Shown piece after piece: positions 35,218 through 45,861 of a DNA stretch of 64,000 nucleotides (the first letter of the stretch is position 1; the number at the start of each line of letters is the position of its first letter). Below the pieces are notes generated by a model. That model made no database searches and was not told the origin of the DNA. It saw only the letters and a program-made list of their open reading frames with translations. Location of the stretch: contig OZ024936.1 in NCBI GenBank assembly GCA_964017235.1, positions 60,501,028-60,565,027 on the forward strand, in the 5' to 3' direction. The translations under genes were made by a program, and so were the position numbers. This DNA comes from Sabellastarte sp. h YS-2021 (taxonomy: Eukaryota > Annelida > Polychaeta > Sabellida > Sabellidae).

Positions 35218-38200
35218 CTATGGTGGGAATGATTTCTGAAATAGGTAGGTTTTGAGTCGACTTTTGAAACTGGAGAGATTTGGAGCACTGCGTATATCAT
35301 ATGGAAGATCATTCCATAACTTAGGGGCATCATATGAGAAACTATTGTTAAAATGGACCTTTGATTTATGGATGGAAGGACAGTAAGAGGGAACCAGAAG
35401 GAACAAATTTTTGGGATTGGAACGTCTTGTATTCACGGCAGATTTGTACAAGGGCAGATATGGTGCAAAATACTTAGGCTGGCCAGTGGTGAGGTACTTA
35501 TAGACCAAAACTAGGGTTTTGAAGATAATACGTTGTCTAACGGGTAGCCAATGGAGTGTCCTAAGGGTGGATGTAATGTGAGTGTACTTTGAAGCACCAG
35601 TGACAAACCGTGCAAGCGCATTTTGAACATATTGGAGCCTTGTAGCATTTTGGGATGACAAACTGCGAAAAAGAGAGTTGCAATAATCCAAACGACTACT
35701 GACCAGAGCATTTGCAATCACCACTGATGTATCCACAGAAAGAAACCTCCTGATACGATGAAGGTCCCTGAGGCTGATAAAGCAGGATTTGATAACAGAA
35801 TTTACGTGATTGGTGAAACAAAACTTTGCATCAAACAGAACGCCCAGATTGCGTACAACATCTGCGGGAGAGAGACAATTTCCCAGGATATTGACAGGTA
35901 GTGAGTCACTGAGCCATTTGTGTCTGTCTTTGGCACCGAAGACTATGAATTCTGTTTTATCGGGATTTAGCTTGAGTTTGTTTTCAGACATCCAGACCTG
36001 AATATCATTCAAACATGTTTTAAGACGGTCAAAAGACTGGAGACTATCATCAGGGGATAAGTGAATGAACAACTGAGTGTCGTCCGCATAGAAGTGGTAA
36101 CGGACTCCGGTATATTTTGTGATGACTTGACTCAGAGGTGTTGTGTAGAGGGAAAACAGAAGGGGACCTAAGACAGAACCTTGGGGGACTCCAAACTTCA
36201 ATTTGAACAAATTCGAAAGACTAGAACCAATCTTGACTGACTGAAAACAATCCTGGAGATAGGATCTAAACCATTTTAATGCCGATCCAGCAAAACCAAA
36301 TCTAGACGACAGACAGGATAGGAGTGTGTCATGATCGAGAGTATCGAATGCCGCAGACAGGTCGAGTAGCACTAGTGCTGTAGGCATGCCCTTGGACAGA
36401 GATAAGTGAATCTCATTTTTGATGCACAACAAGGCAGTTTCTGTCGAGTGGCCTACCTTGTAGGCTGACTGGAAAGTATTACCAAGATCATGAGAATCCA
36501 TGTGAGATCTAATTTGGGCAGCCACAATTCGCTCGACCAATTTTGACAAGAAGCTAAGACCGGACACTGGTCGGTAGCTCTTCAAATCCTCTTTTGAAAG
36601 GGTGGACTTTTTGAGGAGGGGAGTGACAATAGCCTGTTTGAAAGGATTAGGGAAAATGCCGTTTTTGAGGGACAAGTTAACTAGTTTAGTCAATGAAGGG
36701 AGAAGAATGTCAATACATTGTTTCACAATGTGAGTGGGGCATGGATCAAGGGAGCAAGTTTTAGAAGGGGATTCCTTGATAAACTTAAGGACTTCAGTCT
36801 CAGTGACAGCTTGAAAGGAACAGAAAGTCGGCGGCTCCTTGTCTGGATGAAAAACCTGAGATCGGGTGTATTTAAACGTGTCTCGAATCTTTTTAATTTT
36901 ATCAATGAAAAACGAACCAAATCTGTTTGCTAAAGACTTTTCATCATCAAAGGATGGGAGGACAGTAGAATTTGACTGACTCAATGTTCTGTTTAGTGCA
37001 TGCCATAACCTCTTGCTATCGCCGCAATTTTCACTGACTAGATCACGATAGAAACACCCCTTGTTTCTATTTAGGATGTGGTTACATCTATTTATCTGTC
37101 GTCGAAGACGGGAACGATTTTCAGGGGATTTGTCTCTTCTCCAGTCACGTTCAAACTGCCTTCTCATGCACTTGGCAATTCTATACTCATCAGTTATCCA
37201 GCTTGGGGCTGGTTTGATGAGCTGTTTAGTCTTCACTGGTGCATGAATATCTAGAAGGCTAGACAAACCAGACATGTACTGTTCATGCAATAAATCTATG
37301 TCATCAGATGGCGAGCTAACAAACGGAATGGTCAGGAGGTCACTTCTGAATTTATCAATGTTCAATTTATGGTACTGACGGAAGGTAACAACTTTCTGAA
37401 TCGGTGTATCCAAAGATGGAAAGTCAACCACACAAGAGATAATTTTGTGATCACTGATGAAGCCTGACCCTTTCACATCAGAAATTGCAGAGAACTCAGA
37501 TGGAGCCATCAACAAATCTAAGGTATGACCATGAAGGTGAGTAGGAAAATCAATGTATTGGGACAGACAGCAAGAATCCATGACTGATTTAAATTCAGAG
37601 ACTGTTGGAGACATAATGTCGACATGAAGATTAAAATCACCACAAATGACAAAGGAGGGGGATAAGGAAGACAAAAAACCCACATATGACAGAAAATCTT
37701 CAAAAAATTTTACTACGGATGAGGCAGGGGGCCGGTAAATGACCCCAAGAAACAAGCGACGTCCATCAAGAGTGAGACAGACAGTGTGATTTTCAAAGGA
37801 GGAGAACTCAGGGGAATGAATGGTTTTAAAATCAAGAGCAGATTTAATAAAAAAGCCAACACCGCCACCACGTTTGTTTTCTCTATTTGTGTGAACAAGG
37901 GAAAAATCTTCAGGCGTTAACTCATTTAAAAATGAGGGTGTGTCTAGAGCTTTGATATGGGTCTCGGTGAGACCAAAAACATCAAAATTTCCAGTTTGGA
38001 TTTCATCACAGAGAATTGGACCTTTATTCCTAATGGACCGGCAGTTAGCAAAACCAAACTTCAATGGCCCAGGATTTAGAGCGACATCACCCGACAATAG
38101 AACCAGAGCAAGCTGCCTGAGAGATGCCTTTTCACAAAAAGTGACTCTATGTGTCCTGACATAAATGAACAAAATGGATTTGGTAGTGGGTCCATCATAT

Positions 38201-38310
38201 TTACGTCCATGCAGGCCGACATCGCACCTAGTCCGAATTCTGTTTTGACTCTTATGGTAATGTACAAAGAGGCCAACAATACAAAGAAGGAGTGTAACAG
38301 TCCGCATCAT
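35218..38310 (-). CDS. LINE ORF2: 2A-like leader, APE endonuclease, reverse transcriptase (1030 aa)
   Basis: Intact 1030-residue frame. The first ~20 residues are hydrophobic (signal-like). A 2A-like motif, SGDVALNPGP, ends at residue 82, with the usual upstream Leu-rich helix; the canonical Glu is Ala here. The apurinic endonuclease fold follows at about 85-295 (LTETH 114-118, GDFN 224-227, SDH 286-288). The reverse transcriptase has its fingers near 545-640, QGSVLGPLLF in the palm, and the catalytic YADD at 741-744. The C-terminus has the L2/CR1-style LRTLHWLPV and KLWNDLP blocks. It nicks target DNA and primes reverse transcription. All catalytic motifs are present, so the copy may be recent. 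No separate ORF1 is visible. Confidence 0.93.
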   Translation of the reverse strand: MMRTVTLLLCIVGLFVHYHKSQNRIRTRCDVGLHGRKYDGPTTKSILFIYVRTHRVTFCEKASLRQLALVLLSGDVALNPGPLKFGFANCRSIRNKGPILCDEIQTGNFDVFGLTETHIKALDTPSFLNELTPEDFSLVHTNRENKRGGGVGFFIKSALDFKTIHSPEFSSFENHTVCLTLDGRRLFLGVIYRPPASSVVKFFEDFLSYVGFLSSLSPSFVICGDFNLHVDIMSPTVSEFKSVMDSCCLSQYIDFPTHLHGHTLDLLMAPSEFSAISDVKGSGFISDHKIISCVVDFPSLDTPIQKVVTFRQYHKLNIDKFRSDLLTIPFVSSPSDDIDLLHEQYMSGLSSLLDIHAPVKTKQLIKPAPSWITDEYRIAKCMRRQFERDWRRDKSPENRSRLRRQINRCNHILNRNKGCFYRDLVSENCGDSKRLWHALNRTLSQSNSTVLPSFDDEKSLANRFGSFFIDKIKKIRDTFKYTRSQVFHPDKEPPTFCSFQAVTETEVLKFIKESPSKTCSLDPCPTHIVKQCIDILLPSLTKLVNLSLKNGIFPNPFKQAIVTPLLKKSTLSKEDLKSYRPVSGLSFLSKLVERIVAAQIRSHMDSHDLGNTFQSAYKVGHSTETALLCIKNEIHLSLSKGMPTALVLLDLSAAFDTLDHDTLLSCLSSRFGFAGSALKWFRSYLQDCFQSVKIGSSLSNLFKLKFGVPQGSVLGPLLFSLYTTPLSQVITKYTGVRYHFYADDTQLFIHLSPDDSLQSFDRLKTCLNDIQVWMSENKLKLNPDKTEFIVFGAKDRHKWLSDSLPVNILGNCLSPADVVRNLGVLFDAKFCFTNHVNSVIKSCFISLRDLHRIRRFLSVDTSVVIANALVSSRLDYCNSLFRSLSSQNATRLQYVQNALARFVTGASKYTHITSTLRTLHWLPVRQRIIFKTLVLVYKYLTTGQPKYFAPYLPLYKSAVNTRRSNPKNLFLLVPSYCPSIHKSKVHFNNSFSYDAPKLWNDLPYDIRSAPNLSSFKSRLKTYLFQKSFPP

Positions 38311-38384
38311 AAGGAATTACAAACCACAGACGAAATGGAAACATGCAAAAATTGACAGCAAAAACATTAAGGACAAAAAAGTAC

Positions 38385-38534
38385 AAACCACAACCAAAAA
38401 TGACTGAGTAGATCCCGGTAAAGGACAGTAATGCCCGTAATATCCACTAGCAGAATATTCAGAAAATATAAAACACAACCAAACAAACCGAGTAACTCCC
38501 GGTAGTGGGCGATAATACCCGCGATATGAACTAG
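38385..38534 (-). repeat. Two ~85-bp direct repeats in the LINE 5' region
   Basis: Copies 38385-38450 and 38470-38534 share 'aaccacaacca', 'cccggta' and 'atgcccg/atacccg' and both end in ctag. They lie upstream of the LINE ORF on its own strand. Confidence 0.7.
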
Positions 38535-38723
38535 GACAACTGTTATACAGTTAAAAGCATTCAAAACAATATAAAAAGGATAAATAACTAAAGGTATATA
38601 ATGGAAAGCAGTAATGATAGAAAAAGTACGACTAAAAACCCAGATTATTTGGTGATTTCCATTAATTTCAATTGTTGTTAAAATTACGCGTCCGTTTACG
38701 GTCCTACCGAACACCGTAAGGTA

Positions 38724-39140
38724 GGCAATTTCTTCTAAATAAATCATTCACCTACTTTTGTGTGATCTACCATATAGTGAAGTTGCAGAACTGTAGCTCT
38801 TTGGATGGCTGAGCAATAGCTACTAAAATGGGTAAATGTATTTTATCTCTAAAAGTATTACAGGTAGGCAATTTCTTCTAAATAAGTCATTCACCTACTT
38901 TTGGGTGATCTACCACATAGTGAAGTTGCAGAACTGTAGCTCTTTGGATGGCAGAGTAATAGCCACTAAAATAAGTAAATATCTTTTATCTCTAAAAGTA
39001 TTACAGATAGGCAATTTCTTCTAAATACGTCCTTACCTACTTTGGCTTGATCTACTGCATAATAAAGTTGCAGAACTGTAGCTCCTTGGATGGCAGAGTA
39101 ATAGCTACTAAAGTGAGTAAATGCCTTTTGTCTTTAAAAG
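38724..39140 (+). repeat. ~145-bp satellite of element B, segment 3
   Basis: Continuation of 34130-35076: the same 'ggcaatttcttctaaata' and 'gcagaactgtagctc' phrases, about three units, increasingly diverged toward 39140. Confidence 0.9.
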
Positions 39141-39271
39141 TATTGCAATCAAACATTAAACTTGTTGTCACTTCTACATGTGCCTCCATCTCACAAGAAA
39201 ATTTATATTCCACTATCTTTAGTACATCTAATTTATACGGCGGGAGATAAATGCATGCATCAGAATGCTTG

Positions 39272-40534
39272 TTTGTATATTATGTATCCACATATTGTGG
39301 ATAATTTGCAACAAGTGGACAAGTGCCGGTTTTTACATAAATATCTCAGAAACTATGTACAAATATGCATTACATAATAGTAGAAAGGTTTTTGAACAGT
39401 GCTTCTGCTCATTATACCCACTCGTATAATATTGTTATCTTCATTTGCGATATATTTTTTCTGTATATGTCCTTCGGGAAATTTCCTATATTATACAGAG
39501 TTTACTGATCCTACTTCTACAGAGTCTGCTAATCCTACCTACAGAGGCTCCTGATTTTTTGTAAGTTCCATATTACTATTCTTAGGTTTTGTCACAGCTG
39601 ATTCTGTTAAAGGCCAAAAGCTGGGTTTACAGTTACATAACTAAGGCCATATCAGGAGAGACTCTTGGTAAATATGTTGCCATGAATTGGATTTGAATCC
39701 CATGGGATGACAACCAAGTAATTAAAGATAAATTTGTGAGTCACTAACTTTAGCTGGCTACTGCAGCTCTTGGCTGACTCATAATTTCAGATAAATTTTG
39801 TGTTCACACAATAAAACCTACTTGGGTTAACCGAGTTTGAAATAGAGGATTAGGCATGATTGCCTCACGATCTTGATTGACTTTGTTTTAAACTTGAAAC
39901 TGTATGAAAGAATGAAATGAGTAGGAGAATCTTAAAATATTTTGGCAACAAGAAAATTATATTTAAACTATGATTTAGTATATCTGTAAGCCTCATATTG
40001 GTAGTGTTACAGTAAGATGTTCAAATCACGGTAAGATGTTTCAAATTAAAAGTGAGGACACTATGAAACCCAAGCTAGTTGAAAATTACAACTCTAGTGC
40101 TTAACACCGTGAAACCTGAGCTAGTCCATTGTTTCCAATGGGTCAAAACAAAGAAGCACTGTAATCTAGGAATCTGATATCACGGGCACAAACCTGTCAC
40201 AAATTGTCGCCTGTACATGATTTACATTATTCAAGTACTGCTTTCCTCCATCATGAAAAATTTACGTATTTGATATGACACAGTTACTACTTGATCCTTC
40301 GGCATAAAATACTAAAAAAATAACAATTCAGTAGAACTAATTTCTAAGCAGAACTAAATACAAGTCCCTTGAAGGACATTCTTCTCTGCATTTAACACTT
40401 ATCAAGAATTCCTGGATTACTCGAGATAATGTTTTGATCATTAAGGATTTGACTAAACAGAGTTCAACTGAGTTCCATTTCTTACTTCTGCATTGTGTGT
40501 CTATGTTTACTTGAACCAGCAAACTCTGTATAAA
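39272..40534. other. Non-coding stretch with a minisatellite remnant
   Basis: At 39497-39550 about two copies of the 24.3-kb minisatellite phrase ('agagtttactgatcctacttctac') reappear. Nothing else is recognised. Confidence 0.5.
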
Positions 40535-42523
40535 CTAGAGATTGCGTCTCAACGCAGTCTATCCCCGGATGGGACGTGGTTGAAGCGTGACATACAGAGT
40601 ATTATGGTTGACACAAATATACCCCTGTGGGGAGGGCATAAGTGTTTATGGGAGCAACTTGTACTGACACTAAGTAAACAAAATGTTTTCTTAATGAAAG
40701 ATACAAATGTAACTAGACGTAGCGCATCGGAGAACCGATGCAAATTGCATCCACCAGAAAGGAAACTCGCCAATCAACCATCACTTAACCTTGAAGGAGG
40801 AGCCCAAGGTAAAATATGACCACATCAAAAGATTCTTAGCCCATGATTTCCAATAGGTTAACGTGACATTGCAAACCTCTAGCAACAAGAATAAGCGAGT
40901 TATAAGCACTTTTAATTTTGGCTATCCTCATTTGACCTTGAAAGAGGGGCCAAAGCTCAAATCTGATCACATCAAAAGATTCCTAGCGCATGATTTCCTA
41001 TAGGATGCTTTCACATTACAAACCTCTAGGACCAAGAAAAAGCAATTTATAAGCACTTTAGATTTTGCTATCCTCGTTTGACCTCGAAGGAAGGGCCCAA
41101 GGTCAAATCTGACCACATCAAAAGATTCCCATCTCATGATTTCCTATAGGTTGGTTTCACATTGCAAACCTCTAGGACCCTAATAAGCGAGTTATAAGCA
41201 CTTTTAAGTTTGGCTATCCTCGTTTGACCTTGATGGAGGGGTCCAAGGTCAAATCTGACCACATCAAAAGATTCTTAGCCCATAATTTTGTATAAGTTGG
41301 TTTACCATCCCAAATCTCTAGGACCAATAATAAGTGAGTTATAAGCACTTTTAAGTTTGGCTATCCTCGTTTGACCTTGAAGGAGGGGTCCAAGGTCAAA
41401 TCTGACAATATCAAAAGATTCCCGGCCCATGATTTCCTATAAGTTAGTTTCACACTGCAAACCTCTAGGACCAATAATAAGTGTTTTAGGTTTGGCTTTC
41501 CTTGTTTGACCTTGAAGGAGGAGCCGAAGGTCAAATCCGACCACACCAAGATTCCCAGCCCATGATTTCCTATATGTTGATTTTCCATCCCAAACCTCTA
41601 GGACCAATAATAAGGGAGATATAAGCACTTTTCTTGACTGACAAAAAACGCCCGTGGCGGACATCTTTTTTTTTACAATGAGGCCGAAAATATTTCCAGT
41701 CAAGATTTTGTAATGCAGAACATATTCTGTGAATTTGTGATCTCTACCTATAATACCCTTTGCTCTAGACGGCCAGCAAAAGTCCTTGTTTTAAGTCGAA
41801 TAAAAATTTCTGGCAGCGATCTTGTTTTTCAAAATGAGGCCAAAATATTCCCAGGCAAGATTTTATGGTTATGAATATATTCTACAAATTTGAGAAGGCT
41901 AGGTATAATATTTTTTTTGTTAGAGCGGTAACAGCCAATAATACAGGAGGTATATGGCCTCACAGTCTAAGGTACCATTTTGAGTCATTTTAGCAGGCCT
42001 AAGGTGACCTTGAAAACAATAGCCAAGGTCAACAAACTGGTTGCTTGTACTCAATCATGTACTCAACCTCCAAGGCCATTTTCAATAGTTTCCATGCAAT
42101 ATAGTCAGCATTAAGTGTGAAAATATCTCCAAAAAGGCCAAAAATGGCCCCAGTGAGGTACTTTGGTGGTCTGTGGATGATCTTCAATGAAGAGCCTCAA
42201 GGTCAAATTTCTGCACACTTACAGAGGACATATATGTATTATATATACCAGCCATAGGATGATCTAACTTTCTGTATATGAGAACTCGGCCAAAATGTGA
42301 AAAAATGGCCAAAATCTGACATTTAAAAGGCCACCAGTAACCTTGAAATTGAAGGTCAAGGTCACAAAACAATAGCGTTCGTGGCATTGCCCATATATAC
42401 CCACATACCAAATTTGAAAAGTCTAACTAAAATATTTTTAAAGTTATCGCGTCCGAAAGGAAATCTCTGCAGCAGCGTGATCGTACTGAATCCTGAATAT
42501 CCCCGACTTTTGTCTGGGGATAC
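40535..42523 (-). mobile_element. Element D: same cap family as C, minus strand
   Basis: On the minus strand it starts with the cap TATCCCCAGAC-AAAA-GTC-GGGGATA (42499-42523). It ends with ggggata (about 40557-40565), the hairpin TGCGT-CTCA-ACGCA (about 40543-40556) and CTAG (40535-40538) followed by TTTATA. The body is a ~146-bp satellite unlike the body of C but like H. A perfect hairpin GCATCGG-agaa-CCGATGC lies internally at 40724-40741. There is no coding region. Confidence 0.72.
40790..41640 (-). repeat. ~146-bp satellite module in D
   Basis: On the minus strand the units read 'cctctaggaccaataataag' (complement), 'aggaaatcatggg' and 'ccttcaaggtcaaa', about six copies with a period near 146 bp. 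It is the same module as 11290-11880. Confidence 0.9.
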
Positions 42524-43641
42524 AATAAAACCAGTGTAACTGAAGCTTAGGTTTCAGTTCGACCAGTATAAAGTTTTAAAGTCCTGTAAATGCTATATTG
42601 TATTATATTTTAGCCTCAACTGATGTAACAGGGTTAAATGGCATTTGCCTTTTAAACATGCTTGATGTGGTAGAAGGTAACAGGAAAAATAGAAAACTCC
42701 ACAAAATGTACCAAGTGAGAGAATAAGGAAAAAACACTAGAGAACTTGATTTATCTTGTCCTAAATTAATTCAATGTGGCAGTATCCCATTAGTGTTAAA
42801 ACACAATTCATCTCTGTACAGTAAATTTAGTTGGACTTGCCGGTAGTCTGACTATGATTCATATTTCATTGCCTTGTACAATTTATAAGTTGAAATGAAA
42901 TGTGAATCTAAAATGTACTTCTCAATAAATGTGCAGTATCTACAATAAAATCCACTTACTTTGCAGTTTTGAACAATTAAATAATGAACACCGAAAGAGA
43001 TTTTATTTGCAGACAGAATTTTTACTAATTGTGTTGCATTTTTATGAACTCATGCAATGGATATTGACATATTCTTCTGCTCTTGAAATGTGAAAATAAT
43101 TGTTTTTTGTTAGACAAAAGTTGAAATTTAATGTCTTTTGCTTTCATGAATGATGTGCTTGTTGCTTCTTACTTTCTTACCATCTTGTTATTGTTGAAAT
43201 GTTACCTTAAGGCAGGAAATTTTACAATGCAAAGAGTCTTTGATGTACTGTGTTCCATTTTGACCTACATCTTTACAGGTATATATGTTATAATATAGGT
43301 CACGGCCCCGTTTGCAAGGTAAATTTGATAGGTCCCGTCTAAAAAATAATTATATTGTTTTATTACTATTTGTAGTTCGTACATGTGTAGAAAAAAATGC
43401 CAACATAATCTCGGATTATCCTATAATCTTCAGATTGACATTAAGGACAACAGAGTGCATATTTACAGACAAGCTGATTCTGGGAATAATAAAATAAGAA
43501 TTTTCTAAGGAATTAGGTATTTTCTAAGAAAACAAAATTCTAAGAATGAAATAAAATGTTAGCGTAAGGATTTTTGAGAATTTCCAATTTTAGTGTATTT
43601 GCAATATATTTCTTTCTGTAAATAATGCTTTAATCTCATAA
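42524..43641. other. AT-rich non-coding stretch
   Basis: No gene, RNA or repeat structure recognised; short open frames only. Confidence 0.4.
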
Positions 43642-43930
43642 GGAACAGATGATTTGGTATTGGCGGTGATCCAGGTCACCCTCTGGATCCAGGAATTTTT
43701 TTGAAAGATCTTTCATCATTGTCAGTCAGGGTCATTTTTAGTACGTGTATATGCCTCCAAAATTATCTCATAAGATTACTGGGCAAAAAAACCCAAAATA
43801 CTCTGACAATAGTTTCTATAATGTACATTAGTTTGATCAGGATCATAGAAAATTCGGGATACTATGATCCTGGGTAAGAAAAAAATTGGGGTGGAAAATG
43901 AATTGCTTGACTTAGGCCTGCTCTGTCTGA
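43642..43930 (+). repeat. Dispersed repeat copy ('aaggaacagatgatttg' family)
   Basis: About 290 bp homologous over its length to 57147-57460. It starts 'aaggaacagatgattt' and continues through 'gatccaggtcacc...ggatccagg', 'gtcagggtcattt' and 'ggggtggaaaatgaattgc'. Partial copies lie at 45966-46020 and, reversed, at 55680-55860. Its class is unknown; I recall similar motifs from many animal genomes but cannot verify this. Confidence 0.7.
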
Positions 43931-45021
43931 GTACTTTTGCAGTTATGACTAAATTCTCATAAATTTAAAAATTCCTATTTTTTAGAAATTAATATTATTT
44001 TATGAATATTTCTTAGAAAATAGTTGTTTTCCTTAGAAAATTCTGAGGATAAGAATGTTAATGAGTATGGACTGAGCAACATAGCACGAAGCAAAAGTTC
44101 TTCTCGATATTATTACACAGTACGTCATTTATTTGAACAAGCTGTAAGAGAACCACTTTGTTCAGATAATAGGTTTGTATAACAGAAAAAGCCTACTGGT
44201 ATAAAACAATGGGAAAATACAAATGTTATGGCAAATTTGGAAAAACAGCTATGTGGAAAACAGACAGGATTACAATTTCAGTTGTCGATTAGCATAATAG
44301 TACTATATCCATTAAGAAAAAATATATATATTGTAGGTACTTTTTATGGAAATTTGAATAATTTTTATTTTATAAACTTTTCTTGGTCTTAAGATATTAT
44401 TAAAGAAAATGCCAATATTTGAGGATAATACCTATATTCTAAGAACAAGAATGTTAATTAATATGGACCCAGAATTCTATTTCTGTAAAGTGTTGGTTGT
44501 ACAAACCCATTAAATCATGCTCCTTCATGAGAAAATAGTTTACAGCCTACTTCGCCCCAAACTTCTGTTATATATCTATGTAAACAATTGATAAAGTCTG
44601 TCCATCTGAAGTCTCTGTAGCCAATGAAATCATCGCATTTATACCAACTCAACCCAAGTGAATAGAAATAACTGTATAATTTTGAGCACTAAAATATATA
44701 TCTGCATTCACTGTGGACATGATACAAACCATTAGAAAGGTCTGATGCTGTACTTGCCCTACCAATACAATTGATTCAATTTGTTCATTTATTTGGGATT
44801 TTACGTCATTTCAACACTCTGCAAGTCATACAGTCGAGACCATGGTAAAACATGCAGAACAAAGTGTTGTCAGAATGTAGAATTCACTAACTGTCATGAC
44901 CCCCCCCAATTAACACCTTGATGACACTATTTACATAATTAAAACACTTGGCTAAGTACACAACTAGAACACAATACCATGTTGATACTGTTTACATAAT
45001 ATATCTACATAATTCTAATAC
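43931..45021. other. AT-rich non-coding stretch with a SINE tail fragment
   Basis: A fragment at about 44790-44845 ('tttgggattttacgtcatttcaacactctgcaagtcat', in parts) resembles the distal part of the SINE at 55950-56060. Otherwise nothing is recognised. Confidence 0.4.
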
Positions 45022-45116
45022 CCTGGGGCCGTATTCACGAAAAATCTTAGACAGGTTAACTATAGCCAATTTAAGCCCAAGATTTGGCTAAGACCTTTTG
45101 TGAATACGGCCCCTGG
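45022..45116. mobile_element. ~95-bp MITE with GGGGCCGTATTCAC ends
   Basis: The left end CTGGGGCCGTATTCAC and right end GTGAATACGGCCCC-TGG are inverted repeats, with an inner inverted pair ATCTTAG/CTAAGA. It is almost wholly palindromic. The target duplication is unclear. Confidence 0.78.
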
Positions 45117-45861
45117 CCTCAATTGATAAGTTGTGACAAGCAACTACAAACACAGTTCAGACATGGGTAAAACATGCAGAGCAAAATGTTGTCAGACACT
45201 ACAGCAAAGTCATCAGTACACAGTTATATGCTTGGAAAGCAGATTTGCCATTTGGTTTTGCAATTGAATCACACAATATACATGATAATGTGTGATAACA
45301 TGATGATGCATATCATACGTAATACAAATACTTTGGGCGATAGAGCCTTTTATTTGACAAACACAACAGTGATATTAAAAACTAATAGTTAGAATTTGTG
45401 AAACTACACAAATATGACTAAAAGGCCCAACATAGGCCTTTGATATATGTTGTAACATGTGCAGCCATCTGCAGGAGAGATAGCTTAAAATGTCATGTGG
45501 AGTGCAGCATTAGTGAGTTCACAGAAAATTGAGTAAATAGAGGAAACAAGAAGGGACAATAAAGGTTCTTTTGTAAGTTGTTGCTATTACTGCTTCCAGA
45601 AAATAACATATATTAATCGATATGTTACAAATTTTTCAGAACATGGCAGATAGAAAATAGCCACTCATTGGGAACTGTGGCAACAGCATTTGTGACATCC
45701 CCATCTTGCGTATTGTTTCTTTTTATGGTTTATTCTCAGTGTTAAAGCATTTAAGACACCCAGTGCAGAAACAAGAGTTTGTAACCCTCTCACTGGTATT
45801 TTACAATAGCAGTAAATTAGATTTGTAAACTATTTCTCCTTCACTAAATTTGTTTTTATCT

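Larger units (their letters stand above)
35077..38718 (-). mobile_element. L2/CR1-type non-LTR retrotransposon, near full length
   Basis: Minus-strand LINE inserted into the B satellite. The duplicated AGGTA at 35072-35076 and 38719-38723 is a candidate 5-bp target duplication; removing the element restores 'attacaggtaggcaatttc'. The 3' end (left) finishes in a short TGATTGA tail rather than poly(A), as in L2-like elements. The 5' region contains two ~85-bp direct repeats (38385-38450 and 38470-38534), possibly promoter monomers. It encodes one long open frame. Confidence 0.9.
28441..39271 (+). mobile_element. Element B: hairpin-capped element, heavily nested
   Basis: The cap ATCTCCCGCC...GGGAG lies at 28441-28472. 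The inverse arm ggcgggagat is at 39239-39248, exactly complementary to the cap arm. The hairpin GCAT-CAGA-ATGC follows at 39257-39268 and CTTG ends at 39271 with T following. After removing E (29445-33984) and the LINE (35077-38718), about 2.65 kb of satellite body remains (units with 'gctgagtaatagctac'). It starts six T after the end of A, in the same orientation and the same cap family. Non-coding. Confidence 0.75.

Noticed and set aside
38367..38747. 126-codon minus-strand frame upstream of the LINE ORF
   Set aside because: It runs across the LINE 5' boundary into the satellite and is driven by AT-rich repeats; not a credible ORF1.
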